Of a stretch of DNA of 64,000 nt, positions 11,696 to 23,655 are shown piece after piece (the stretch's first letter is position 1; each line of letters opens with the position of its first letter). Made by a program: the position numbers and the translations under genes. The notes beneath the pieces were generated by a model that saw only the letters and a program-made list of their open reading frames with translations, did no database searches and had not been told where the DNA came from. The DNA comes from Coriaria nepalensis (lineage: Eukaryota > Streptophyta > Magnoliopsida > Cucurbitales > Coriariaceae): the NCBI GenBank assembly GCA_027186245.1, contig CP114484.1:9620001-9684000 (forward strand), written 5' to 3'.

Positions 11696-14600
11696 ATGAA
11701 TTTGGAAGATTGGAATATTGTTATCTTGCTAAATCATCAATTACCTTCTCATAAAGTCATAAAGAAGTTTTTGGGAACAAAAAAAAAGGCAGCAAAGGCG
11801 AATTCATTTGGTAAAGTACAGAGGAATTTACGAAGACTAGCAGCCATTGTGGCATCAACAGCTTGTGAATGGATTCTAATTTTTCTTCTGCTTATATATG
11901 CCGCTTTTTCCTACGTCCTCATAAAATTCTCCCATTATTGCAAGTTGCAAACTCCTTGCATTTTGTGCTCAAGGCTCGACCATGTCTTTGGCAAAGCCCA
12001 TTTCTAAACAGAAGCTATGGTCATGGTTTTGGGGGGGCGCTGGTTTGTTCTTGTTGTAGTAAACCATGGGGTTCGAGGAAAAACAGGTCTAGACTGTTAA
12101 AACTGAAATCTTCTGGTAATTCGGTTATGAAACCGAATATTCCCTTGCCACGTTTAACTCGCAATAACCGTTTTAACAACCGGGACAAAGTTTCTGCCTT
12201 GGAAACATCCCATTATCTTGGAAAATCCCGTTTGGTTCAGTTGTCTCATGTTAGATACTCCAAGCTGACGCTCAATTCTGATTCCGAATCAGAGTTCTTA
12301 CTATCTGACGAGGATGATGTGGTTTGTGAAGAGAACACATCTAAAGATGTTAGAGGTAAATATGTGCCCGAGTTTCCGTGAACAGTAGGGCTGAATGACC
12401 ATAAAGCGGCAGTTCATTCTATTGAATGCATGCCTTTACTTGTGGAACCATTTGTGCTGCCCGATATCCAAGAGCCCCCCTCCCCCCCCCCCCCCCCCCC
12501 AAGAAACGAATTTTGTTGCCTCTTTTGATCATCATGGATTGAGTGAACTTGATTGGCATTATCAAGCTGATCAGAAGGTGAAGAACACTTGTTCATTTCC
12601 CAAGCTTATTTCACTAGATGATCCCCCTTCAACTGTTGGAACTTCGCCCGAGAAATGTAATCTCTCTTTCTCTCTCTCTAGCCATACATATAATTTTGTT
12701 TTTGTTTCTGTTTTTTTTTTCAAAATGATATTTTTTTTTCATTTGCAGCTGAGGACACCAGACTATGTGACACTGAAAGTGTATTGATCAGGAAGAAGCA
12801 AGAAGATCTTTTAAGAATTACGAGCACTATTTCTCGAGGATGCCAAAGCGAACTAAGCAATAGTAGTGGAAGCATACAAGAAGATGTTTCAAGGCCTACT
12901 ACAAGCACAATTTCTCAAGGATGCCAAACCAAACCTTTTGATACTGAAAATACATCAATTGAAAAACATGAAGATGTTTCGAGAATGACAAGCATGATTT
13001 CTCGAAAATGTCCAGCTGATCATGTGGTTCATGAACCTGCTATAGTCGTGAAGGAAAATTATCCAAAGGACAGAGATGTTAAGGAAGCTGTTAAGGAACA
13101 GGAAATATCATGTTCTAATGTGAAGCAAATTGGTAAAGATGTGAAGGAAACCGTTGAGGAACAGGAAACATCCGATTCTGCTGTGAAACAAAGTGAAGAT
13201 GTGAGGGTATCTGTCATGGAACAGGATATACCCATTTCTACTGAGAAGCAAATTGATAGAGATGTGAATGACCCAGTTAAGAAACGAGAAATATCCAGTT
13301 CTGATGTGAAGCAAATTGCTATAGATGTGGAGGAAACCGTTAAGGAACAAGACATATCTACTTCTTCTGTGAAGCAACTTGGTAGGGATGTGAAGGAAAC
13401 AGTCAAGAAACAGGACATATCCAGTTCTTCTGTGAAGCAAAATAAAGATGTGAAGCAAACTGTTAAGGAACAGGAAATGCCCAGTTCTACTATTAAGGAA
13501 GTTGATAGAGGTGTGAAGGAAATCGTGGAGGAACAGGAAATACCCAGTTCTTCTATTAAGCAAATTGATAGAGATGTGAAGGAAATGGTTAAGGAAATAT
13601 CCAGATTTGCAGTGAAGGAAATTGATAGAATTACACCTACACCTAGAGAAAAGATCATTATATCTTTATCCAATCCTAACGCAAAGACTAGGATTGAAGG
13701 TCTTGAAAAGACAGTTTCAGTTGCATCTAGTCTCGAATTGTTGGACGGGAACGGAAGCGAGATTGAAGGTGAGAATATAGTTGATCAGTTAAAACAACGG
13801 ATTGAGAATGATAAGAAATGCATTAGTTCTCTGTACAAGGAGTTGGAAGAAGAGAGAAATGCTGCTGATTCCGCTGCAAATGAGGCCATGGCCGTGATTA
13901 CAAGGTTACAGGAGGAGAAGGCAGCTTTGCATATGGAGGCTCTTCAATACTTGAGGATGATGGAAGAACAAGCAGAGTATGATGTAGATGCACTAGAGAA
14001 AGCTAATGATCTGTCAGACAAAAGGAGAAAGTGATTCAAGATTTAGAAGCCGAGATTGAATTTTATCGGTTGCGTTCTGGAGATGTAGTAAAGGAGGATA
14101 CAGATGAAGAAGAAAATGTTGGGTTAGAGAAGAAAACTAGTGAAAGGAGCAAGAAAGATGATCCTGATAGAACCTGTGGCCCTCTGATAAATGAGGTGTC
14201 AAAAGGAAGCAATGGAGTTTTAGTTTCGGAACCTCCATCTTTCAAATTTGAAGATGAAAAGTTTTACATCCAACAATGTTTAAAGGAATTGGAGAGGAAA
14301 CTTACCGAAATTTCAAATAATGTCAAAGAACAGTCCGAAGGAAAGAAGGTGGAGGAAAATGTGGACGCTGTATCTATGAGCAAAGACACATCTTTGTGCA
14401 ATGGAAGAGCTAACGGGGATAAAGAAGAAAGGCAGATTGCTTCAGAGAATGGAGATCATGTTGTCAGGGAAGAAGTTGATGGAAGTTTGGACTTGGAAGA
14501 GTATTCCATGAACAAGATAGATGGTGATTTGCTGACTCTTGAATCTGAAATTGTGGACCTTCATGACAGGTTGGAAGCTTTAGAGTCTGACCATGATTTC

Positions 14601-14747
14601 CTCGAGCATATTGTGAATTCACTTCACATTGGAGATGAGGGTATTAGGTTTATACAAGAGATAGCTCTTCAATTGCAAGAGTTACGGAAAATCCGAATTG
14701 GTTTGCGATCTCAAAGCTGTTCGTGCAAGAGTTTGCACGCATCATAA
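11696..14747 (+). pseudogene. MyoB/GTD-binding (DUF593) myosin receptor gene with frame lesions
   Basis: Homologous to plant MyoB proteins, membrane-anchored receptors that tether myosin XI through a GTD-binding (zein-binding) coiled coil. N-terminal part: 11696 to about 11990, with a membrane segment (WILIFLLLIYAAFSYVLI) and CSRLDH. An intron runs from about 12657 to 12748. The coiled-coil GTD-binding domain lies at about 13760-14010 (SSLYKELEEERNAADSAANEA), and a second coil with ALESD...FLEH ends at 14747. Four lesions are visible. Near 11990-12010 the segment usually following CSRLDHV is missing and the frame changes. An in-frame TGA lies at 12379-12381. A frame change occurs at the 19-C run 12482-12500. 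A one-base frame change lies near 14010-14030, before VIQDLEAEIEFYR. The centre holds an expanded repeat. The homopolymer break could be a sequencing error, but the missing segment and TGA point to a pseudogene or a strongly altered allele. The frame from 12784 to 14034 is intact for 416 codons. Confidence 0.8.
13075..13629 (+). repeat. Nine-unit coding tandem repeat of 60-63 bp
   Basis: Inside the MyoB-like gene, units start at about 13075, 13138, 13198, 13261, 13324, 13387, 13447, 13510 and 13573. Every spacing is 60 or 63 bases, so frame is kept. The consensus unit is DVKETVKEQEISSSSVKQ followed by two or three residues. The last unit is shortened to DVKEMVKEISRFAVKEIDR. The units are highly charged and probably helical or coiled-coil. 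A shorter upstream repeat (EDVSRxTSTISRGCQ-like, starting at 12802, 12880 and 12970) precedes it. Confidence 0.92.
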
Positions 14748-17700
14748 CATGACATGGTAAGCACGGCACACTATAATTATACCATGTAGAGCAATAAGCA
14801 AGCGAACCACAAAATTTTCACATCGTTTTTTTTTTCCTTCTTGTTATTTAGACATAACTGTCACATGATATTCTTTAGTTTCATTTTCCAATATGATGAC
14901 TTAAGCTGTCTTCTTTTCTTCTTAGATTTTTATTGCAAATCAAAAGGCGGTTACCTGAAAATGGAAGTTGGGATTCTCAATCGCCTACGGGTTTTCTAGT
15001 GCAAAGGTAGATGAAGACCTGGTTTATTTCTTCCTCTAGTTGAACTACATATCAAGGAGATTTGAAACCAGGGGACGCCCACATTTTTGGTAAAAATTTG
15101 GAATGTAATAAAAAAGGAATGATAACAGTCATCATCGGGAAGATTTTTGTGGCCACTTTCTTTTGTTTCTCGTGTCTATGAAATTCATGTTCTCAAGATT
15201 GGTTCGCGATGAGGAAAACTGTTGCGCTTGCATGTTATATTTTCTTATACATATTCTGTTCTATCAATTTTTTTTAAGGAAAAAGGGTCTACACTTTAAG
15301 GAAAAATATATCATAGATTTTTTAAAATATATATATATTTATGTAGACCTTGATACGGATTATAAAGTACTTTGTACCCATTGCCGAAGGAACGGGATGA
15401 AATCTTTTAGATATCCAAAAAATATATATATACCTTCATCTTCTTCAATGTCACTACCTTCTACTCCTGCCATGCTTAGTAGGATGAACAAATTCGATCC
15501 GATCCGATCAATTGATGATGCCTTTCGGTCGATTCGGATGGATGTAATCAGGATCAAGTTAGATATTTGATCCAGCTGTTTTTTATTTGCTTAAAATATA
15601 TATATATATATAAAGAATTTTTAAAACAACTCTTCAATCATATATGGCTATCATCTTTCTCCCCTTTTCCAAAATCTCTATAAATCAAAACCAATAAAGT
15701 AGAACATATAGAAACATGATAAAAAAGTTAAGAGCACCAAAATAAAAAGCATTTACTAAATAGATTAATATTGATCCATAATGTGAGAACTCATGTTAAA
15801 AAGAAAAAAGAAAAAAGAAAAAGTCAAGTTGAAAACTTAAGGGGTTAAATAATAAAAGAAGAAAGTTATGGGGTTAAATTATAATATCACAAATTTAAAC
15901 CCCCTTTCTCCATTTAGTCGTGAGGAAGTAAAGAAGAAGGGATGCAGAAAAAGAGAGAAAAAAAAAGAAGAAGGGATGTTTAAACCCTTCAATTTCTGAT
16001 TCAATCTACGAATTCATAACAACCTCTTCAACCCTTACCTTCATTTAGCTCGATTTTCCCTAAATTTCAGAGATTAGGTCAATTTCTCCTCCTATTGTAG
16101 AGATTAAGAGGTAAGAACCTAATCCCCAAATTTTAAATTTTCTCTTCTGGGCTTAGATGGAAGTTGTTATTGGTACTTTGATAACTCAATATTGTTAGAT
16201 TAATGGAGGATATTAGGTTGCTTAATTAATTTAGGACAATTAGGTTTTGTAAAGAAATTGTTAGGTGAACAATTTGATTGTGGGTTGTTTGAATAAGAAT
16301 GGTGACGGTGAATCAAATGTCAGGAGATGATAGTTTTGAGTGTGGGTTTGTTGGAATATTTGGTGGTCATAGTGAATTTGAAGTGTTACTAGTCTGATGG
16401 TGGATATTAGGGTGTTACATTAAAATTGGACAATTAAGGTTTGATTGAAGTACTTAAGGTTTAGGAAGAAACTGTAATTGAACTTGACTATATAAAAGAA
16501 AAAGGGATGTTTAATCATCATGGACTTGATTGAGCTGAGTGAACCTATTGGACTATAAGAAACAAGTAACATAAGGTGAGAACTTGAGTTCTTAAGAGAT
16601 ATTAGATACATGTTTTAGTTAAACTATACTACTTTGAGAAATTAGAGGTACATTATTGTTAGGGTAAGGAATAATGAAATCCTATTATGAGTGAAGTTTT
16701 CTTCTAAGTACTAAATAATTGACATTTCATGTTAAGTTCAAAGACTTCCTTGTATTATTAAAAAGTTTTGATGATTGGATAGATATCCTATAACTTTATT
16801 TTATTTTATTTTTTATTTAATGAAGATGATTCTTATTGAATACGAATATTTAATTATACTAACTTAATATTTAATGTAAGAATGTTTTGACAATATTAAT
16901 ATGCATACTGTAATCGTAAAGGATGTTAATGGTGATTTGAAATCAAGTTTACTATTCTAGGGAAGGTTAGAATAGTAAAAGGAGTCCTCCTATATTTTAT
17001 GAAACGAATTTAGTATCCTTACTATCAAGAGATTAGATAATATTGTAGGAGTTTGAATATAATACTTCATTCCATGATTGTTAATGGTTGATCTGAGTGT
17101 TTACTCACTGTAATAAGGATATTCTAAAAGTCTTTTAGTTAACACGAAGCGGTATGAGGCTTTCCTAAGTGTAGGTGATAATTGGTTTATAGATTAGATA
17201 ATGAATTACTCTAGTTGTAAAAACTTAAATGAAAAGATTAAGGATGATCACGACATAACATGAGGATATAATCACACAATTAAGAGATTCATTTAAAAAT
17301 CGAGTTTCTTTAGTTTTAGTAATGAGAATAAAGATCATTGATATTACACAATATCGACGAGTGGTAGGGTAATGCAAACAAACTTAAATTGGTGTAAACT
17401 TGTAACATAAGTTTTAGGAATCATGAGCAAACGTTGTATCAATATCGACGAGTTTGACATGAGGGTGCTTGAAGGAATATACATTATAATAGGATTTTTC
17501 CTATTACTATTGACTGTTAGATCAAAAGTTATCTCATCATCCGATGGTTTATTTTTCGGAAATGACAGACCTACAAGAAGATGGAGGAGGTATAAGAGGA
17601 AAAAAAAAAAAAAATCCAAAATAGGCTAAGGGAAGGAATTCTAAATTGGAAAGTTGGCTTACTATCAGTAGAGTAGAAAGCTTATAAGGATGCCACTCTA

Positions 17701-20484
17701 GAGTTCTCATAAGGAGATGCTCTCCAATGGCCGATCAGAACTAACCATCTCTTAGCCCATTTTTTTTATTGGAGTTCAAGAGTTTATTAATTGGGCTACT
17801 GTCAAACTGAGATAGATTGAACTAAGATCCATCTAATTTGGAAGAGAAGGCATTTATGAAGGCTTGAGGGTCTAGGTCCCAACCAGTTGCTTCTCTCCAA
17901 GGGATGAATGAATCGATCAATGACCTCCAGAAGTTAGGTACGGACTGGCCTGAGGGAACGCTCTAATTACCGAGTATGTTTTGAATAAAATGGTGTAAAT
18001 GAAATTTAAGGCCAATTTTAAACAAAGCTTTATAGACCACAATTTCTTTTTAGTAAGCCTTATGAATATTTGTCATAGCCTTATCACGCTCAGAAAGCCT
18101 AAGGGATACATGCTCAGGAAGATCACTAAAAATCAAGAGGTAGTCAATATCAAAAGCTCGGTCTTAACAGTTGTCTCATGTTCCCGAGTTTCTTTGAGGT
18201 CTTATTATCGGCCTTTTTGGATGACCCAACTTTATTAGGGTCAGATTTACCCCTAGGCATTCTACCTAAAGGAAGGTACGAAGTCCGGACAGAAAGGGAA
18301 ACCTGGTCAGCTAAAGAAAGGCCAGGTCAGTCCTATTAGCAAAGATTGGGGTCGGCTATTTAGAGGATCTCTCCTAGTTTTCTAACAGTTCTGAATAGCC
18401 TCAGCCTAAAGAATGGCCAGGTCATGCATGCCCTTGTTAAGCTTTCAACGAAAGAAGGAGCCGAGGTGGATCCTAGTGATCGGGGAGGGCAAACCTCATT
18501 CGTAAGGTAGTAATCGAAGTTCAAATATGTCGACTAGGTTAAGGCGGCACTCGAGCACATGATTTGGTCGGGAGTCCTAGTCTTAAAGGCCTAACTTGGA
18601 TGTTGTGGGAATGGGTGAGCTGACCAGGTTGGATCAAACCATTATGTTGCGCTATAACCAAAAGGGAGCTAAATAAATAAGGACCTTCTGACATAAGTAG
18701 TGGTGAGAAAATTCATATATGTGTTAAGGTATATTCAAAGAAATGGTAGAGGGCACTATGGCATTAAGAGTGTACACCAATAAGAGAAAGCTAAGTATTA
18801 TACGTCGAACACAATCTTAACCTACTATTTATTCTTTTTATGCATGAGAAGAGCTCTACTAGGACCAAAACATATAAGAGAATAGAAATAATAGATGTAG
18901 AATTTTCTACATTCCTATATTACACTCTAGTACGAGTGCTTTCTGAACATAATAATTTTATTTTACATGCGTGCAAAAGCGTTTCTAATATAGTTAAAGG
19001 AAGTGACTTACGTCATGGGAAAGGAGCAAAAGGTTACAGTTACTTAGTAAACTTTTAAGGTAAATAAATAGTTATACTACATTTATTCATTTGCTTTTTT
19101 TAAATATTAAATTATTATTTTGGTTATTTATTTACATTTTTTTTTTCCAATTTTTTTTTTAAATTTTTGATTAATTTAATTAAGTCATTTAATTTTTATA
19201 TTTTTTAATCTGGCCGAAAATATAAAAATATTTTCAGATCCACCTTTGTTGTTGCTGCAGTTGTCGCTCCACCTCCATTGTCAGATCGCCGTACCTTTGC
19301 TCCACCTTCATTGGTGTTGTCGTTGTTCACCTTCATCATCGCCGACATTGATGGTGGAGGGGGCGAAAGTGGGGCAGACGACAAAAATGTTAGGATAATT
19401 ACAAAGGTGGGGTGATAAAAATGAAGTAGTGGCGATGGTGGTAACAATGAAAGTGGGACGTCGAAGTTGAGGAGGTAGTGGCAACAAAAGTGGGGTGTTT
19501 GCCGGTGTCGGCAGCAGCGGCAACAGAGTTTCGGTGACGGTAATAGGACGAAAATAAAGAAAATGGAAGAATAAGTGATAAAATTTTATTTTATAAAAAT
19601 TAAATAGAAATTTTTTGAATTTGTTAAGTTTTGTTTTTTAATTTATATTTTTTATCTAAATGATTAGCAAAAAATAAAAGTTAAATAAATCAAATGAGTT
19701 AAACAAATATCAAGATATAAGAAGAAAAAAAACTTAAATAGAGACCAAATAATAAGAATGAAATTGAATAATTTAGTGAAACTACCCAGACTCAATCACG
19801 TTTATAATATGACTTAAATCTGATGGTAGAGAGCTACTGGAACATCAAGGATAAAGCCTAAAAGGAATGTTTTGAGATGATTAAGTTATGTCCACTTTTG
19901 TTGCGTCTCTATCGAAATCCAAATTATCGGACGCCACTTTGAATATATTGAAAAGGTGACAAAATGATCCAAATCCAATCAGACGCGTGCATCTTTTTCT
20001 TCCTCTGTTCTTCGAAAATGAGATGCACAAATGTGTTATCAGTCTGATGTCTTAACCTACAATGCCAAAATGGCGGCGGTAGCCACTATTTGTGTGCTGC
20101 CGACTTAGTTGAAGTTGTATCCAAATGGCAACACGTATATAATTTTTATCCGTCTTAAACAATGTTTCCGGCTTCGCATAACTTAGTTATGTGCTGCCGA
20201 CTTAGTCGACGTTGTCTCGAAGTGGCAAGTACCACGTAAAGTATGACAGTATGATTTTTAGCCCATCAGTTTCAGCAAAAACACGTGGAATAAACTTAAT
20301 TGTCGGGAAAATGATCTCCCCTTTCTCCCGTTCACACATGAACACACCACAGAAAGACAACGGCGAAACCCACGTTTTTATTACATCACTGCCGCTGACG
20401 AGCACTGATAAAAGGCCTTCCCCCTTTCTCTCTTTCCTTATTATTCCCATTCTTCGTCGGGTAATAAACAGATTAAAAAAAAAG
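14748..20484. other. Long AT-rich region without a supported gene
   Basis: The left end is the 3' flank of the MyoB-like gene. Short open frames at 15163, 17344, 17423, 17999 and 18840 show no domain. TA-rich runs occur near 15330 and 15595. The segment 19205-19560 is GC-richer, with Pro/Ser/Thr-rich open frames on the minus strand that look like low-complexity sequence. The last about 500 bases are the promoter side of the P450 gene. Confidence 0.4.
17640..18680. other. Degraded repeat-like segment
   Basis: This kilobase is richer in G+C than its surroundings and contains recurring phrases such as AAAGAAAGGCCAGGTCAG, GAATGGCCAGGTCATG and CTGACCAGGTTGG. Frames are riddled with stops. The base composition and motif style resemble the gypsy-type remnant at 48.2-51.5 kb, so I suspect old retroelement sequence, but no domain could be confirmed. 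Confidence 0.3.
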
Positions 20485-22062
20485 ATGGCGGCTGACTTAT
20501 CATCCTCTGCGATTTTCCTCCTCTTATTTTTCCCTCTCCTCCTTATTTTCCTTCTCGCCAAACAGCGCCCTACTCCCAAAAGGTCGCCCTCTTCTTCCTC
20601 CTCCCTTGTCCCTAAATCCTACATATTCATAGGCTCCCTCTTCTCCATCTACTCCAACCACCACCGCCGGACACAATGGACCTCCGACATAATCCAAACC
20701 CTCCCCAACGCTACCTTTGTTCTCCACCGCTGGTTTGGCCAACGCCACGTCTTCACTGCCAACCCCGCCGTCGTTCAACACATACTCAAGACCCACTTCC
20801 ACAACTACCAGAAAGGCGACATCTTCCGCAAAACCCTCCGTGACTTCCTAGGAAATGGAATCTTTAACGCCGACGGCGTTGACTGGAAGTTCCAACGCCA
20901 TGTTTCCAGCCACCAATTTAACACCAAGTCCCTCAAAAAATTCGTCGAAACCGTTGTGGAAACAGAGCTTTCCGACCGCCTCATACCTATTTTACTACAA
21001 GCTTCTGAAACAGACAATGGCGATGGCGTTTTAGACCTACAAGACGTACTTCAGCGATTCGCCTTCGATAATATCTGCAAGATCGCTTTTGGGTACGACC
21101 CATCTTACTTACTCCCTTCTTTCCCGCAATCGGAATTCGCTCGAGCTTACGACGACGGCGTTTTTATCATAAGCGGGAGGTTCAACGCCGTCGTTCCTCT
21201 ACTCTGGAAACTGAAGAAGTTTTTCAACGTCGGTTCTGAGAGGAGGCTCCGAGAAGTGGTCAATGAAATCCGGACTTATGCAAAAAATATCATAGAAGAA
21301 AAGAAACGAGAGCTTAAAGAAACGGCCTCGATCCAATCGGATGATTTGTTGTCGAGATTTTTGAGCTCTGGTTATTCGGATGAGGATTTTGTTATAGACA
21401 TTGTCATAAGCTTCATCCTGGCAGGAAAGGACACGACGTCAGCTGCTCTCACATGGTTTTTCTGGCTTCTTGCGAAATACCCAGATGAGGAGAAGAAAAT
21501 ACTTGAAGAAATCAATGAGAAAGTATCCGTAGGTAGTAGTAGAAAACCTTCGATTTATGATGAAGCAAAAGACATGGTTTATACTCACGCTGCTTTGTGT
21601 GAGAGTATGAGGTTGTATCCGCCTGTGCCGGTGGACACCAAATCGGCCGTGGTCGATGATGTGTTACCCGACGGAACGGCGGTGAAGAAGGGGACGAAGG
21701 TGGCTTACCATCCCTACGCGATGGGGAGGTCGGAGAAGTTATGGGGACCGGACTGGGCGGTGTTTAGACCGGAGAGGTGGTTGGAGAAGACTGGGCAAGA
21801 AGGGGAGGTCGGAAAATGGAGGTTTGTGGGGAAAGATACTTACGTGTATCCGGTGTTTCAGGCCGGGCCTAGGGTCTGTTTGGGGAAGGAGATGGCGTTT
21901 TTGCAGATGAAGAGGGTGGCGGCTGGAATCCTGCAGCAGTTCAGGGTACTGCCGGTGAACGGTGGTGATAGGAGTGAGCCGAGGCTTGTTCAGTATCTGA
22001 CCACGAAGATGGTTGGCGGGTTCTCGGTTAGGATCATGAAGAGGAGTAATAATATTATGTGA
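20485..22062 (+). CDS. CYP94A: Cytochrome P450, CYP94A-type fatty-acid omega-hydroxylase
   Basis: An intronless ER-anchored haem monooxygenase of 525 residues. CYP94A members hydroxylate the terminal carbon of fatty acids (cutin monomers, stress lipids); the related CYP94B/C enzymes oxidise jasmonoyl-isoleucine. Visible are the N-terminal membrane anchor (residues about 8-27), a Ser/Pro-rich hinge, and the I-helix oxygen-binding motif AGKDTTSA (about 313-320). Also present are ExxR as ESMR (about 373-376), the FRPERW block, and haem loop FQAGPRVCLG (458-467) with ligand Cys465. Blocks such as NYQKG, SGYSDEDFV and YVYPVFQAGPR fit CYP94A better than CYP94B/C; this assignment is from remembered family patterns. 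The frame is open from 20212, but the first 91 codons before ATG 20485 look unlike a P450, and the chosen start gives the usual length. No lesion seen. Confidence 0.95.
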   Translation: MAADLSSSAIFLLLFFPLLLIFLLAKQRPTPKRSPSSSSSLVPKSYIFIGSLFSIYSNHHRRTQWTSDIIQTLPNATFVLHRWFGQRHVFTANPAVVQHILKTHFHNYQKGDIFRKTLRDFLGNGIFNADGVDWKFQRHVSSHQFNTKSLKKFVETVVETELSDRLIPILLQASETDNGDGVLDLQDVLQRFAFDNICKIAFGYDPSYLLPSFPQSEFARAYDDGVFIISGRFNAVVPLLWKLKKFFNVGSERRLREVVNEIRTYAKNIIEEKKRELKETASIQSDDLLSRFLSSGYSDEDFVIDIVISFILAGKDTTSAALTWFFWLLAKYPDEEKKILEEINEKVSVGSSRKPSIYDEAKDMVYTHAALCESMRLYPPVPVDTKSAVVDDVLPDGTAVKKGTKVAYHPYAMGRSEKLWGPDWAVFRPERWLEKTGQEGEVGKWRFVGKDTYVYPVFQAGPRVCLGKEMAFLQMKRVAAGILQQFRVLPVNGGDRSEPRLVQYLTTKMVGGFSVRIMKRSNNIM

Positions 22063-23424
22063 ATGGGTTGGACTTTGACTTGCTCTCATGCAAGTTCGTT
22101 GAAAAAGTGTAGGTGCATCAGGAACTGTGCCACGTCTACATTTCAGAGGTGTAGTAATGGGTTTTTAACTAATCGAATTATTTGTGTTGCTAGCTACCCC
22201 ATATAATATACTATTCGCTATTTCATAGTTTGTTTAGTTGATTCCTTGTTGTGATGGAAGAAGTCGCTCACGATCTTTATTAAATCCACTAAACTAACTA
22301 CGTTGAGTCACGTGTTTAAGGAATGTAATTCTAAGCCATTTCAATAGGTAGGAGTTTAAAAATCAATTACATTTTGATTGGCCATAAAAATTGTCCAAAT
22401 CCAAACCACTTAGCCTCGATTCAGTTTTGGTTTTTCTCGTTTCCTATACTAGTAAATCATGTATATAGAAAAAGTAATGAAGTTGCAGATGATCTAACGA
22501 AAGTTAGAAATCAAATCCCTTATATAAATCACACTGAAGTGTTTTTGTAAAATTATGTTTACAGATGGATATGAATGCTATTCCTTAATTAAGCATGTAA
22601 TCTTTTTCCTATCTAATAAAATTCTCTTTAATTAAAAAAAAAAAAGTTTAATTACATATAATTCATATATTTAAAGAGGCCCCACCTCGTAGACTCTTTT
22701 AACTCTATGCGAGGCGTAAAGTCAACTGTTTATTTTATTGTGTGTATCTTATCTACTCTCCAAATTCCTTAGATATTAAATTGTAATGTTAATATTATAC
22801 ATAGTCACCGCCACACGCATTTTGCTATGAAGCATGAAATTTGGATCACTGGGGGGACAAGGATTCAATATGACATTCTGGTACTTACAGTATTCTTGGT
22901 AATTTGGACAAGACAGAGAATGAAAACTTATTACAGCGACATAACCGGGCGTAATGCAAAATAGCGCGTCGGTTACATTCGACACTGTCAATTAGCTCGT
23001 AATTTCTTGATGGCTAAGGCATTAGATGTTAAAATTTGTCCCCCCACCATCCAAAAAAAAAAAAAAAAAGAAGAGAAAGAAGAGTTGTTAATTAAAGAGT
23101 GGCACGATCGTGATATTGACATTATTAATTACGTGCTGCAGCTTATTTCTTCTCCGTAAGTCCATGTGCCCATCACGACCTTTTCAGCAAGACTTACCAA
23201 GAATTTGTGCTGCAGCTGACATCTTACTTGTCAACCATGAGCCGCATTTTAGTATGTTATTTTCCCTGAAATTGTGTGACAATTTCACTTCAGCTTCATC
23301 ATCTTCTACTTTTGTTTCGGTTCGATCATGCGTATATATATACATAGCAGCTCTTTAACATTCTTCTTCATCAAGTCTACATATTAAAAAAGAAGTAAAG
23401 AGAGAGTTTTGAGCGATAGAAAAA
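22063..23424. other. Intergenic between P450 and peptide gene
   Basis: Contains the P450 3' flank and an A run at 23053-23069. Upstream of the next gene are W-box cores (TTGAC at about 23115-23119 and GTCAA near 23229) and an alternating TATA tract at 23333-23342, about 90 bases before the ATG. No other gene was seen. Confidence 0.45.
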
Positions 23425-23655
23425 ATGGGAAATTTGAAGTGCGTGATCGACATTGTTAAAGTGGTTATCTTAGTGTTCTTTATTTCGAGCATCAGTCCGA
23501 CGCTAGTTCTTGCAGCCAGGCCGATACGAGCCATGAAATCTATGTTGTTAAGTGTAGGGAAGGTGTCTGTAACTATAAATAGAGCTCCCGTAGTTGAACC
23601 TGGGCCGAATCCCTGCACAAACATCCCTAATCATGGAAAAGGACATTGCAATTAG
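23425..23655 (+). CDS. CTNIP/SCREW-type secreted signalling peptide precursor
   Basis: A 76-residue preproprotein. Residues about 1-31 form a signal peptide with a hydrophobic core (VVILVFFISSISPTLVLA), predicted to be cut near ALA/ARP. A short basic propeptide follows, and the C-terminus ends in GPNPCTNIPNHGKGHC plus Asn. The CTNIP block between two cysteines is the hallmark of the CTNIP/SCREW phytocytokines, known to be induced by stress and perceived at the cell surface by the LRR receptor kinase HSL3/NUT to modulate immunity and water loss. A TATA tract lies at 23333-23342, and W-box cores occur further upstream. The gene is intronless and isolated, about 8 kb from its closest canonical relative at 31.3 kb on the same strand. 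Function is inferred from the motif; which family member it is cannot be told. Confidence 0.88.
   Translation: MGNLKCVIDIVKVVILVFFISSISPTLVLAARPIRAMKSMLLSVGKVSVTINRAPVVEPGPNPCTNIPNHGKGHCN

Noticed and set aside
13059..13673. 204-codon antisense frame across the MyoB repeat
   Set aside because: It is the mirror of a periodic sense repeat; the sense frame has family homology on both sides.
15163..15570. 135-codon frame after the MyoB-like gene
   Set aside because: Composition is that of AT-rich non-coding DNA; no homology or start context.
20212..20484. 91-codon extension of the P450 frame upstream of ATG 20485
   Set aside because: It lacks a membrane anchor at its start, is unlike any P450 N-terminus, and the inner ATG gives the family length with an anchor directly after it.
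20485..22062. CYP94B-type jasmonoyl-isoleucine hydroxylase
   Set aside because: Blocks around the I-helix and haem loop fit CYP94A better, so a direct role in jasmonate turnover is not claimed.
20524..22089. Antisense frames opposite the P450 gene (20524-20802, 20805-21017 and 21739-22089)
   Set aside because: Shadows of GC-rich codon use in a well-supported P450 gene.
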